From Channallabes apus (lineage: Eukaryota > Chordata > Actinopteri > Siluriformes > Clariidae), in contig CM060109.1 in assembly GCA_030522415.1 (NCBI GenBank), forward strand, positions 27,707,392-27,771,391: 64,000 bases of DNA. Direction: 5' to 3'. Shown in pieces: positions 1 to 16,933 of this stretch (positions within the stretch are counted from its first letter, which is position 1; each line of letters opens with the position of its first letter). The position numbers and the translations under genes are program-made. The notes beneath the pieces were generated by a model that searched no databases, was not told where the DNA came from, and saw only the letters and a program-made list of their open reading frames with translations.

Positions 1-7
1 GTTGTAG

Positions 8-2418
8 GGTATTAGTATAAGGCCAATAATTGAAATGATGAATGTTCGAAAAACAAACCGGGATCTCTGCACCATCAATGTTGAGATTCACAAAAGGGTG
101 AGTAAGCAGATGCGGACATTTTATTTCCTGATGTGTATCTAAATGATAACACCCAAGTTTGATGTAGTATAAGAATTATAATTTATAAATTAATACTAAT
201 TATAATATAAGCATGTAATCAGTCATAATCAAGCTGCTTTACATTTCAGCTTATGGAGCATACCACTGCAGGGATAGAAGATCTCTGTGGACAGTGGAGC
301 CACCACTCATTAAAAGACAGGTAAAAATTAGATCCCTGACTGTGAGATGAGATTACTTTGTATGAAATACATGCTAAGGCTTTGTTTGCAAATTATTTTG
401 CATACCTTGTAAAAAAACAAAAAACAAAAAAACAGCTTGTAGCAATGGTGGTTAACCCAGTGGTTAACCCTGTTGCCTTAATTGAGGGTTCAAATCTCAC
501 CTCTGCATGGAGTTTGCATGTTCTCCCTGTGCTTGGTGGTTTCCTCCAATAAGTTTGATTGGCATCTGCAAATTGTCCACAGTGTATGATTAGTGTACTG
601 TATTATATGGGTGGACATCCTATTCAGGGGGTACCCTGTCTTGTGCTCTAAGTTCCATGGGAATTACCTTATCATTACTTGGTATAGATAATACCTGGGT
701 AGATATATTGTATCAGAGTCAGGTGTAGTTTACTTTGCCATTTTATTTTTTTAAACGCAAAAAGAGCATAATATATAGTTTGCTTTTTAGTTTACAATAC
801 TGAGCAAAAATGCAGATACATAGATTCAATAATCGTAAAACAGCACTTAAATTCTTACTCACGATCAAGTTAAAATTAAATGCTTTTTTTATGTTTTTTA
901 TTAGGTTTATGAGGTTTAATAACCGATTCCTTCGTAAGATTTTGATCCGTGATAACCGGGCTGAGTCGAGCATTGTGGCGCTTTATAAAAAACTGGAGCT
1001 TCAACATGCTATGCAGATCTTGGACACAGTATCTGGTGACATGGATACAGTACAAATCATATCACTTGAGTATGTTTACTTTTATGTTATTACTATACTG
1101 TAATATTGACACTATGCATAGTAATTCTTCATATGACTATAACTCTGGCATAACTTTGATGCAAAATGTTATTTGCCAAGTGTTATTTGATTTTTCCTCT
1201 TGAATGTTCTGTAGTGAGAAGAACAAGTTTGATAAACCAAATAAGACATTGCTAACAACAGATCTAACAGCCATGCATGATATTCTGTCAAAGAACATGT
1301 ATAAGATCAGAGAACGGGTGAGTTTATGACTTTGTGGAGCAGATTGACATCTACTATAGTACAGTAGTATAATTTTCCAAACTCACTATAACTTTTATAT
1401 TATCTCTGTGCCGGGGATAAAAGGTAGATCATCAATAAGATTCAGGTATTGCACTGAATTTTGGTATCTTTAAATTTATTTATTTTTATTCTTTTAGACA
1501 ATGTCTTACACCAATAAACATGCCCTACCTAATGACACCAGAGACAGAGAGATCCTGATGAGGCGACATACGAGCGTCCGACGCAGTCTTAGACTTGGAA
1601 GACTCCAAAGCATGGTATAGTATTTTCAATTCTTGAATGGGCGCATTTTTTTTTCAATTATTTTTTTTCTGTACCCACCTTTTCTCCCACTTTGCTCCCC
1701 TAGGATGATGTCGCTGTCCCAAAATATTTTTCTCTTCCTACGGGTCAGAGTTTGAACTCCCGACTTGCTGGACAAAGACTAAATGGTGAGGACTAATCAT
1801 TCATACCGCTAATTACATTCATAAAGGACAACATTTCTACTTGTTTGTTACTGACACTGCAATGGAATTTTGTGAAATTTTCTAAAATGTATCCAATGTT
1901 GAACTCTTGTGTATATTGATACCATCGTAAAGGTTAGTTTACGTTTGTCACGTTTCATTAACATTTGTTAATGAAAAAGCATAATAACCGTCTTTGTCAA
2001 GCCTACTGTATGTTTGTTTATTTGACCAGGTGATGCTGACATTGTGATAGACCCTAGCTACCCATTAGCCAGACCCAGATCTAGGCAACCTTCACGGACT
2101 CCCTCCATGCCAATGATACCCCTGAAGAGACTGGAGCCCTGTAAGGAGACCATGGAAGATGAGGTAAGTTACAAGCAGAAGGGGTATGGCCCATCAAGCG
2201 CAAGCTCCAGCTCTACGTTCTCCAGGGTCTCAGCTTCACATTGGCAGAGCCACCGTAGGACTAAAGACTGTGAGCCTGAGGGAGAAGAGCAGCAGACTGT
2301 ATCTCCCCCTACAGTATGGAGCCCAGAACCGCCTGAGAGAGCCACCGGTGAGGCACGAAACCCTCTTCTACGGAGATCTCAGTGGAAGCCACAGGATCAA
2401 CGAAGCCAACAGAAGTGA
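8..2418 (+). CDS. slc9a2: Na+/H+ exchanger, SLC9A2/SLC9A4 type, 3' exons (5' part off window)
   Basis: Seven exons encode the last 338 residues: 8-97, 250-320, 905-1069, 1215-1317, 1498-1614, 1704-1785, 2030-2418. All introns are GT-AG, and phases 0,2,2,0,0,1 join without a break. The product is the cytoplasmic tail of an electroneutral plasma-membrane Na+/H+ antiporter. Recognisable family segments are [11 protein letters not shown] just after the last membrane helix, GIEDLCGQW (the conserved GIEDxCG region near the CHP-binding site), LRKILIRDN...[11 protein letters not shown], and MYKIRERTMSY. The transport domain lies to the left. The tail shares KYFSLP-like and PLL motifs with SLC9A2, and gene order (mfsd9 and tmem182 next) supports that paralogue, but SLC9A4 is not excluded. 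The far C-terminus is low-complexity and poorly conserved. The last exon contains an unused-looking GTAAGT at 2164. The intron 321-904 carries SINE debris. Confidence 0.85.
450..670 (+). repeat. Degenerate tRNA-derived SINE fragment in slc9a2 intron
   Basis: It has the SINE body words ATGGAGTTTGCATGTTCTCC, GGTGGTTTCCTCC, a degraded 'attggc...aaattgtccacagtgt' segment and a GGGGTACCCTG tail word. These appear in the same order as in the intact copies at 4089-4475 and 45444-45816, in the opposite orientation. The head (around 450-500) is eroded. Confidence 0.6.
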
Positions 2419-2494
2419 GGATCATGTCAAAATTTTAAGAACATAACTGGTATTATAAGATGAATAACACAATAATGTTTCTAGGCCAGTGAAA

Positions 2495-2500
2495 AATAAA
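2495..2500 (+). other. Candidate poly(A) signal of slc9a2
   Basis: AATAAA lies 77 bases after the stop codon. It is the first canonical signal downstream of the last exon. Cleavage near 2515-2530 would give a very short 3' UTR. Usage is inferred. Confidence 0.4.
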
Positions 2501-3001
2501 ATAATTGGATTTTAAAAAATGGCATGATTCATTATCTCATTTAGTAAATTCATGTCAAATTAAACCACATAGAAATTTATAGTATACAAAAGTATAGAAG
2601 TAAACAATGCTGGCACTTGTTTTTTTGTTACTCTGTAATAATGACCTTATTTTTCATGAATGTTAGTGGAAGTAATCTCAGAAAGAACTGTTAACTGTTG
2701 TAATAAATTCAAACAAGCAGTCTACTAAACACAGTTGGTCAATGTTAGTAATGTGTGGAAACTGGTTCATGCACACGTATCCTTATTTGTATGTTACATG
2801 CAGATGGCATGTAACAATTTACCTTCTGCAAGGAGGATGGGACTTGGCCATAGATAAAGCTTTTAATATGATTATGAGACAAACATATTTCCAATACACA
2901 AAGTCTGTGTTTAGCAATGACCATGTCAGTATCCAAATTTGTATTATACTGAAAACTGAAAATTGAAGAATTAAGTCTACATGCATGTACAGTATAATGC
3001 A
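2501..3001. other. AT-rich intergenic sequence, nothing recognised
   Basis: This is AT-rich sequence between slc9a2 and the Tc1-like fragment. I see no exon, repeat ends or structured RNA. Confidence 0.5.
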
Positions 3002-3270
3002 ATCAGCCATAACATTATAACACACCCCTGTTTGGGGGGGGGGGATCTGGGGAGTTTGGAGGCTGGGTTGGTGGCCTTGGGCTCTTTGTCTGCTGGGCCC
3101 TTGTGTGGAAGGCTGTAATGTACTTGGTGTTCTGGTTCCTTTCTATCATTGCCACACATTTTGGCAGGTTGTTCTGCAATGGCTTTTCTGTGAGTTCAGA
3201 CTGGACAGGCAGACTTATGCTCCCCACAGGCATAAGTGAGCCTGGGGTGCCCATGCCAGTCACCAGCTGA
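3002..3270 (-). mobile_element. Internally deleted Tc1-like transposon fragment
   Basis: The left end ATCAGCCATAACATTATAAC resembles the terminal inverted repeat of a common fish Tc1-like family (ends in ...TTATGGCTGAT). The interior, on the minus strand, keeps scraps of that family's transposase region: GATCTGGGGAGTTTGGAGGC near 3043, which reads as the complement of the SPDLN segment, and TGAGCCTGGGGTGCCCATG near 3237. They sit far closer together than in a full element, so most of the coding region is deleted. The right terminal repeat was not found. Family recognition is from memory. Confidence 0.55.
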
Positions 3271-4074
3271 CTGGAGTATAATTCATAATCAATATTAATG
3301 TGTTAATGTTTTTTTTTTTGAGGTAATGCTATGGACGATCTGTGTAAAACAACTTAACATTATTAACAGCATTTTTTTTTCATTGTTACTACATTTACTA
3401 TAGGCTTCTTACTATAAATACAGACAATATTTTTGATTACTTAACTGCATATCAACGAATATACAGTTGATAAAATGTTATGCTCAAATTTACATGTACT
3501 TTGAAGAGACACAAATTTCACATGCAGAAAAAACGAAGATTAAAATGATGAAAAGGAAGCCAACATTGGATATGGTGCATACAGTACTTGTTTTATGATC
3601 AAATCTGACCATGTGTATTTGATGAATAAGGTCACTGAGTGTGTATATCACTAAATTGTGATCATTTGAAAGTATTTGGAATAACAGTACAATACAGTTT
3701 GTTTGACATTCCACATGAAAATATACTGTGTCTAATGTGTTTTAAATGTAATACAATAAAAAGAGGGTTTTTTCCAACCGTCATATTTTGTAGAAAAAAA
3801 CAATAAAAATAAAACCTTTTCTGACTGTCAGTGCACCAACTGTTGCATCAGGTTGGTGCACTCATTATCTTTTATTATCTTTCTGGACTGCAACAATGAG
3901 TCGCTTGTGCAATTTGCATTTCCTAATTTGGCCTGTTCTATCTGCAGATATTTACCTATTCATCACTAGGAAATGAAAAACACAGAACAAACATTGATTT
4001 ATAAATCTAAGGGTGTATTTTCATAAAATATTCTGTTTAAATTATATAAAGATACTAAAAAGCAAAAATTTTAA
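3271..4074. other. AT-rich convergent intergenic sequence
   Basis: This lies between the 3' ends of slc9a2 (+) and mfsd9 (-). No exon or repeat is recognised. A short imperfect inverted pair (GTGCACCAACTG / GGTTGGTGCACTC, about 3831-3862) could fold into a small hairpin. Confidence 0.4.
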
Positions 4075-4226
4075 TATTCTGTACTTTTCATTCATTCATC
4101 TTCTATACCGCTTTATCCTGTATTTAGGGTCGCGGGGACCTGGAGCCTATCCCAGGACACTCAGGGAACGAGGCAGGGTACACCCTGGACAGCGTGCCAA
4201 TCCATCGCAGAGCGCGCACACACACA

Positions 4227-4271
<45 letters not shown>

Positions 4272-4489
4272 ATTCACACACTATGGTCAATTTTGGGAAC
4301 GCCAATTAGCCTAATCTGCATGTCTTTGGACTGTGGGAGGAAACCGGAGTACCCGGAGGAAACCCACCAAACACGGGGAGAACATGCAAACTCCATGCAC
4401 ACAGAGACGGGAATCGAACCCGGACCCTGGAGGTGCAAGGCGACAGTGCTAACCACTACACCACCGTGCTGCCATTATTCTGTACTTTT
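4075..4489 (-). mobile_element. Full-length tRNA-derived SINE with 14-bp target-site duplication
   Basis: The element (4089-4475) is flanked by identical 14-bp direct repeats TATTCTGTACTTTT (4075-4088 and 4476-4489), the mark of LINE-driven retrotransposition. Read on the minus strand, it starts with a tRNA-like head with an A box (TGGTGTAGTGG, about 4453-4463) and a B box (GGTTCGATTCC, 4410-4420). A conserved body, an internal (CA)n tract (4216-4270) and a tail of short ATGA-type repeats follow. The sharp duplications imply a relatively recent insertion. Confidence 0.85.
4216..4270 (+). repeat. (CA)n microsatellite inside SINE
   Basis: This is a nearly pure CA run within the SINE body. Copies at 11790 and 45570 carry shorter CA runs at the same place, so the tract is part of the element and expands in individual copies. 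Confidence 0.9.
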
Positions 4490-4499
4490 TACTTTTTAA

Positions 4500-4650
4500 T
4501 TTACTAGTTTTCAGTAACTGCTTTATCCTAGTCATGGTTATGGTGGATCCTGCCTTCACAGAGGCAGTTACCTGAGCTCAAGAAAAAAACAAGCAGCTTG
4601 GAGCTGTGACGCATCAGCGCTAACTGCTGCTCCACTGTACTATTTCTTAG
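4500..4650 (-). repeat. Degenerate SINE-like fragment
   Basis: It contains CTGCTTTATCCTAGTCATGG, GGATCCTGCC and GCTAACTGCTGCTCCACTGTAC, which mimic the tail and head words of the SINE but with the body mostly missing. Nothing else is seen before the mfsd9 stop codon. Confidence 0.35.
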
Positions 4651-5016
4651 CAATAAATATATTAACATTTAAAATGTATGTTGTTAATACAAGGAGCAAG
4701 CTAACCACAGTGCTAATAAAAAGGAACAAGTAATAGTAACAGAACTTGTACAGACCCTGTGATTTTCATCTTCTATAAACTTAATACTTGATGAACATGA
4801 CTAGCATTCAAAGTAAATGCTTACATTTAGTAAGCAGTCTTATCAGCTATGAATCAGTCTCAGAGTCTTCCTTTGGTCTGGCAAGTCCTCCTGCTATGTG
4901 TACAGTTGCCATCTTCTGAGATTGCATTTTATACTCCAATAACTGCAAACTTCAACAGCTTTCACCACAATTCCCCTTGTGCTCTTAAATGTGTGTGGCT
5001 TTGAAAATTTCTCCAA

Positions 5017-10867
<5,851 letters not shown>

Positions 10868-11160
10868 ATACATCAGTTTTTCCATTATATTTCCTGTACA
10901 TGATGTATTATTTAAAACAACAAAACGAAACTCTAAAGTATGGATAGATTGCAATGAAAATGCGCTGACGCATTGTTAGTAAGAAGACCACCGAGCCTGC
11001 TCATGGTACAGTCCAAGTTCTGCGTCATTTTTACCACGCGCTTCATTCAAACACACGTTATTTTCGTTTTCTATTTCATTCTATCTGGCATTTTAACATT
11101 AAACTATTCATGTCCACTAAATCTCATCCTAAATTATTGTCTTTCATTTGTGACGTCAAA
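10868..11160 (-). promoter_or_regulatory. Putative mfsd9 promoter region with consensus CRE
   Basis: This is the sequence upstream of the mfsd9 start codon. A perfect palindromic cAMP-response element TGACGTCA lies at 11151-11158, about 285 bp upstream of the ATG. No TATA box is obvious. The transcription start is unknown, so the promoter assignment is by position only. Confidence 0.35.
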
Positions 11161-11355
11161 AGCCTCTTACACTCCACAAAAATGCTATGCTTCTGTCTCG
11201 ACATTCAGAATTAAATAATAAACTACTGCAACCTTTTTCTTTAGCTTTTACCTTTTCTTGCCGTGTGTTATTTGAATGTAACTGGCATAGTGGTACAGAT
11301 TAAATGCTTTGTCACATGCACTTTTGTATTATTATTACTTCTTGCATATTCCAGT

Positions 11356-11510
11356 TGGAATGGTTAGAGCCCACGGTCAGCCAGCATACAGTGTCCCTGG
11401 AGCAGACAGGGTTAAGGCCCTTGCTCAAGAGCTCAACAATAGTAACTTGGTGATGCTGGAGCCTGACTGCCCTAACCTTCTGATCAATGCAGAACCTCAC
11501 CCATTTGAGC
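11356..11510 (-). repeat. tRNA-derived SINE fragment (second family)
   Basis: The core words GGGTTAAGGCCCTTGCTCAAG, CTCAACA and CTTGGTGATGCTGGAGCCTG match the body of the same SINE class as the copy at 34411-34590. Both ends are eroded. Confidence 0.5.
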
Positions 11511-11514
11511 CACT

Positions 11515-11660
11515 CCAGGGTTATGGGTTTGTGTCTCTTTTTACATGTTCTTCCTGTGTCTGGTGGGTTTCCTCCCACTGTTCAAAGACATGCAGATTAG
11601 GCTAACAAACACACACTGCGGGTAATTTAGGAATGCCAGTTAGCAATCTGCATGTCTTTT
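11515..11660 (+). repeat. SINE body fragment
   Basis: It contains CATGTTCTTCCTGTGTCTGG, GGTTTCCTCCCACTG and AAGACATGCAGATTAGGCTA, the central part of the main SINE. The order matches the full copies. The flanking head and tail belong to other repeats. Confidence 0.65.
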
Positions 11661-11787
11661 GACCTAACCCTGAACCTGTACAGGACTGTATACCTCAGCT
11701 TTGCACCTCAGTCTTGTAGAGTATGTAGAGTAAAACACTGTATTTTATTTGTGTTCATTAAGTCAAGCTTTGTTTGCTTCTGTTTGC

Positions 11788-11976
11788 GCGCACACACACA
11801 CACACACTCATTCACACACTATGGTCAATTTGGGAACGCCAATTAGCCTAACCTGCATATCTTTGGACTGTGAAAGGAAACCGGAGTACCCGGAGGAAAC
11901 CCACCAAGCACGGGAAGAACATGCAAACTCCATGCACACAGAGACGGGAATCGAACCCGGACCCTGGAGGTGCAGG
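11788..11976 (-). repeat. 5'-part of tRNA-derived SINE, opposite orientation
   Basis: This copy includes the CA run, the conserved body and the B-box region (GGTTCGATTCC read on the minus strand, about 11946-11956). It is truncated before the A box, so it lacks the tRNA-like start. Confidence 0.75.
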
Positions 11977-11999
11977 ATATCCAGGCAATTTAAGGCACG

Positions 12000-12930
12000 C
12001 AAAGTAATTAAAAATGGTGGGGGGGGAAATCTAATAACATACAACAATAAAAAAATCAACTATTGGAATGATGATAAATGGAATTAGTCTGTTAAGGCAA
12101 AAAGCTCGAATAAATATCTGTATGAAATCTGTAAATGTAAACATCTGTATATAAATCTGTAAATACATATGATATGTCTTTTACACAAGGGTTAATCACT
12201 GCAGGAATAATCCAAATAAAATGGATCTTAAGGATGACTTTTTGACCAGGCAATATATTTTCCATTTTGCATACTTACATTTCTTACAGCGTGGGGCTTG
12301 AGCATGCGCGCATGCAAGTTAAGGACGTGCTTTGATACCAACACTTTCTTCACCAACTCACTAGGTGGTGGTAATGCACAATATATCTGCGCGTCACCTG
12401 CTGTAGATAAATGAGTAGAAGATGAAGACAGCACCAGACAGACAGCAACCTGATTGTGTGTGTGTGTGTGTGTGTGGGGGGGGGGGTACTCTTTTAAATA
12501 GTACCTGCTCTCGGAGGTACTCTTTTAAAACTAATAAAAAAAATTAAAAGTGCTAGAAATTCTTTAACGAAATAAGTTACTGACAGTTTTTAGATAAGAA
12601 AGTTAAACAATTGATTATTTCTTGAAACTGCAGCAGCTAATTTCTAAAACCTTTGGTATTTTAATGGAATATTGCCCATATAAAGTATTAATATTTAAGT
12701 ATATAAATATTTTTAAATAACAGGCACTAGATTTTGCCAACAAGTATTTAAATTTAGTAATTTTTTTTGGTGGGGGGATAAGAATTTTTTGTTGTACTTT
12801 ATTCGTTCTTTGTAATAGTAGTTAGCCTCGTAATGCATAGGACAATAAGACAAGAAGCTGTAAAATGTTATGTTGATAATTTTGCCTTTTGTTTGTGTGA
12901 TGCATAATTAAACTGAATTAGGAGGCTAAA
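12000..12930. other. AT-rich intergenic stretch with GT/G tract
   Basis: No exon is recognised. A (GT)n run at 12455-12476 passes directly into an 11-base G run (12476-12486). The rest is AT-rich. Confidence 0.5.
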
Positions 12931-12934
12931 ATTT

Positions 12935-13345
12935 GATTCCTGCCTTGGATGTTTACCTGTGCTTGGTGGGTTTTTCTCCCACACTCCAAAGACATGCAGA
13001 TAAGGCTAATTGGTGTTTCCAAAATTGCATACTATGTGTGCGATGGTTGTGTATCTTGCCTCGTTCCCGAAGTCTCCTTGTATTCCCAAAAGTATTCAGC
13101 TTCTTGGTATGGCTGCTAGACTTATAGAATATATAGATATAACTTTTAGCATATACACTGTGTTTGCCAAATGGAAATCTGTGAAGTACTCTGGTCAAGA
13201 ATATGTTTATATAACGGAAAAAAGTGTTTTTTTTATGCTGGCAAATGAAATTTTTTAATTAGCAAAAATGTTTATGCCTGGATGGATTGGCACCCTGTCC
13301 AGGTGTACCCTGCCTTGTGCCTTAAGCCTCCTTGAAACACACTTG
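12935..13345 (+). repeat. Split, degenerate SINE copy
   Basis: Body words (GTGCTTGGTGGGTTTTTCTC, AAGACATGCAGATAAGGCTA) occur at 12960-13030. Tail words (GGATGGATTGGCACCCTGTC, GTGTACCCTGCCTTGTGCC) occur at 13281-13322. About 200 bp of unrelated AT-rich sequence separates them. It may be an old copy interrupted by an insertion or replaced internally. Confidence 0.55.
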
Positions 13346-13479
13346 TTCATGCTTTCTCTTTGTAAATAATTAAATAATATAAAATACAAAAAGTAAAATG
13401 CACAAACTGAGCTCTTCTTTAGGTATACCTTGCTAGTACTTAGTACCTATGTTTTGTCTTAAGAACTTCCCTACTTCTT

Positions 13480-13660
13480 TATGGCATAGATTCAATAAGG
13501 TGCTTAAAACATTCCTTAGAGGTTCTGGTCCATATTCACATCATATTTTTGTTGGCTGAAACCAATTTGAGATTATTTTAGCTTTGTGATATGGCCCTTT
13601 AGCCTGCATGGACAGAGGTTTGTTGGGTAACTAATGGGAGCAGGACTCCTTCATCATGGA
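13480..13660 (-). repeat. Degraded DNA-transposon-derived repeat fragment
   Basis: ATTCCTTAGAGGTTCTGGTCC, TGAGATTATTTTAGCTTTGTGA and ATATGGCCCTTTAGCCTGCATGG follow, with internal gaps, the order of a common fish repeat recalled from memory. No terminal repeats are seen. Confidence 0.4.
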
Positions 13661-14189
13661 CAATGAGAGACTGATGATATGACAAAATTTCTCCAAAATA
13701 ATTTATTAAACTAAAATGTTGCATGTGCATTCATTTACTCACATTTCCTGCGTTAGTACACATACCTACGCCTCTTGCAGTTTATCACTGCCCTGACACT
13801 CAAGCAGCTGAAAATCACAGGTTTATAACACATTGTCACTTCTATGCAACACACAGTAAAGTGGAACTTAAATAGTTCTACACAAATTATTTAATAATGT
13901 TCATAGTCATGGATGAAGTGAATAGTTTTCTATGTGATGATGTGTTTAACATTAATAGAAGCACTTACATTATATAACTGACTATCTCACTTTTGTCTGT
14001 AACATGACAAGTTACTTATTCTAACACATTACCTTGGGATATTATTTACATAAGTGCTTTTCCTATTTGCTCTGAATTTGAATAAAATAAGTAAAATTTC
14101 CCTTTGATATGACAAATAATGTATGAGAAAAAACACCATTTTCATTAGTTTGATATTTATTACCCCACAAAATTTAGACCATAGCAGGG

Positions 14190-15352
14190 ATATCCTCAAA
14201 TAACGTAAATTGACAATGTCAGTAGCAGGTGTTTCCACCATTTGCCACAATGACAGCTTGACAGCGACGTCTCATGATGTTGTTCTGAGGCAATGTGTTC
14301 CACTCTTCCACAAGTGCTACCAGGTCACGTGGGGATGGGGTACGATCACCCAGTCTCTGCTCCAACTGGTCCCAGACGTGATATATGGAGTTCAGGTCAG
14401 GGGACATTGATGGCCATATCATGTGAGGCACTCCAACTTCCTCGAGCTGTGACAATTCTGCCACGATGTGGTGGAGAATTATCATCCATGAACAGAAAGT
14501 TGAGGGTGTGCTGGCGGAATTGGGGGATAATGATAGGTTCTATGATGTCTCTGAGGTAAGGACGTGCAGTGACTGAGCCATGTACAATAACCAAATCTGT
14601 TTTGTGCTGACTGATGATGCCTGCCCAGACTGTTGCACCTCCTCCACCAAAGCAAACCCTGGGGACCATGTTGACCTCAGCGTATCGCTCACCTCGCCTT
14701 CTCCAGCAACGCCGATGACACTCATCAGTGAACAGGACAGTAGACCACTGCTGCATTGTCCAGGTCACATGGTCTTGTGCCTACTGCAAAAGTTCGCGGC
14801 GGTGTCTTGGTGTCAGTAGAGTCACCTACAACGGTCATCTGGCATTCAAGCCAAAGCAGTGGGTCGGTTGCGAATGGTTTGTCTGGAACCCCTAGTACCC
14901 CTCGCATCTCGTAAATGGGCCTGCAGCTGTATGGCAGTTGCATAACGAAGTCTGAGTGCATAGGTCCTTGGGTAATGGTCATCGTTGCGGTCTGTCACTC
15001 GTGGGGCTCCACTCCTGGGTCTGTCATGAACTCTGCCAGTAGTTCTGTGTCTTGATGCAAGTCTGCTGATAACACTTTGAGACACACCAAGTTCACGATC
15101 TGACTGCCTGCCACCGACCCGAAGGCGCGCCATGGCCAGGTGGCGCTGCTCGTCCGTTAAGTGGCGTCGTGTTTTTATGGCTGTTTGAATAATGAACTTG
15201 GAATGACTTACTGACAATACCAGCTTTTTATACCCACAGAATGTTGAAATTGATGCCACGTTGAAAAAGGTTGTCTTTTGGGATTGGCCCCAATATAAGG
15301 CACAATGAGTACACCTGTAGACAATGAGACCATTACATAGACACACCTCATT
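14190..15352 (-). mobile_element. Tc1-like DNA transposon, second family, decayed
   Basis: A whole transposase region in reverse orientation is recognisable, together with some flanking sequence (for example the ACACACCTCATTTTG end near 15342-15356). Exact terminal repeats were not matched base for base, so the boundaries are approximate. It lies between mfsd9 and the Harbinger element. Confidence 0.75.
14217..15185 (-). pseudogene. Tc1-like transposase pseudogene
   Basis: Read from 15185 downward, fragments in three frames cover the family: HLTDEQRHLAMARLRVGGRQ and SQSVISRLASRHRTTGRVHD (helix-turn-helix and the GRP-type linker), [16 protein letters not shown] (first catalytic Asp), [17 protein letters not shown] (second Asp), and VWDQLEQRL...PQNNIMRRRCQAV at the end. 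The last catalytic segment reads [12 protein letters not shown] where family members have [12 protein letters not shown], so the catalytic Glu is replaced by Tyr. Two frame changes lie near 14846 and 14400. It is inactive. Confidence 0.8.
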
Positions 15353-15359
15353 TTGTGTT

Positions 15360-16735
15360 TTCCATCACCCCAATACAATTGCCTCCCTATCCCAAAAATG
15401 TCTGAAGTGAAACAAATACTGTATGTATGACATCCAAGTCTCTCACAATATCCCTAACTTGTTGTGAGTAGTGGTGTGTGTACAGTATATACTGTGTACA
15501 CCTTCACCTTGAAAGCAATTTGGAACTAGTCATCTTGGAAAATCATCAAAGCAAATGGGTTATGGTGATCTTAAAACATAAATGGGTACTGGTGATCCTA
15601 AAAAACATGAAAACAAAGTGTACCTGTAATTTAAAACAAACAAACAAACAATAAAAAAACAGGAACTGGTCATCTTAAAAAAACAACAACAACATGAAAA
15701 CAAATCGTTACAGGCGATATTAAAACTGAAAACAACCTCTTCGTGGTAAGCACTGTCGCCTCACATCCAGTCGGGAATCTGCATGTTCTCTCAATGTTTC
15801 CTTTAAGTTTCCTCCAGGTATATATTTATTATTTCACTCAGAACAGATATATGGTACTGTAACTCATCTACAGGAGGCTGATGACTATTTCAATCACTCA
15901 GAGACAAAAGCAAACACATGCTTCGCAGTAAAATTCTACTTTCTAATGTTCTAAGCTAAACTGATATACCGTGGTTTACATAATGGTAAATAAATAAGAA
16001 AACAGATATCATGCTGCATGAACAGTTGGAAACCTACATGATTAGATGAGATGCTGTACCTTATTAAAGGATATGATATAAGACATCTCCAGATCTTTCA
16101 TCAACAGACTTCCAAGTAGTGCCTATGGCACTGTAGGACACCCATCCATTGGCAGACATTTAATTGAGCACAGCTGGCTTTGTTTTCATTGAACGGATGG
16201 ATAGCTTAGCTCATCATACTCATTTGAAGCAATACTTTTTAACCATGAAGTGAAAAACTTAGGGTTTACTTAAACAGGTCTGATGGCTACAGTAACTCTA
16301 ACCCTAGTGTAACGAACTTGTGCTTATTATATAGTATTTGCCCAAAAGGACAGTTCAACACATGTGCTTATCTGTTGGAAGGATACCTGGAAGGTATGGG
16401 ATAAATAAAAAACTTTATTTATCCACATGGGGCAATTTAAGGCCCACAGAGTAGTTACAAAAAACATCAGTGGAAATACCAAATAAAATGGCATACTGTT
16501 TTGTCAGAGTGATGATAAATGGAATTAGTATGTTAGTACAAAAAGCTTGAATAAACTTCTGTATAAATATCTGTAAATAAATATAAACTGTGAAAAAAAG
16601 GTAGTGCTTAATAGCCAACACAAAGTAGAGGTGAAAAGGATGGATGCATATATTAATAAATTAAACTTAAAGTGAGTTGTGCAGTATGTAAACATTGGTA
16701 TGTAACATCATTAGAGTTATTGTCATAGCCAGAGT
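15360..16735. other. Intergenic sequence, mostly unrecognised
   Basis: A short SINE remnant lies at about 15745-15820 (GTAAGCACTGTCGCCTCACAT ... TCTGCATGTTCTCTC). Around 15530-15735 a phrase of the form 'actggt-atct/gatc-taaaa...aaaca' recurs three or four times, a weak degenerate tandem repeat. No exon is seen. Confidence 0.4.
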
Positions 16736-16933
16736 CCAGGGGGGTGTTCCAGAAAGCAGGTTATGTGACATACCCGGATAAGTTTGAGGGTAAGTTAGTG
16801 GATAACCTCAACTTCCGGTTCCAAAAACGGAGGTAACTTTCTGGGTATGTATGTAACCATAGCAACTTACTCTCTGAAGATAACCTGCTCGGTAACAGGT
16901 TATGTTCCAGGGTAAGTTTGTTCCAGAAGCTTA

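Noticed and set aside
4013..4499. Open frames of about 100 residues across the SINE
   Set aside because: SINE and CA-repeat by-products; the same peptides recur at 11749 and 45552.
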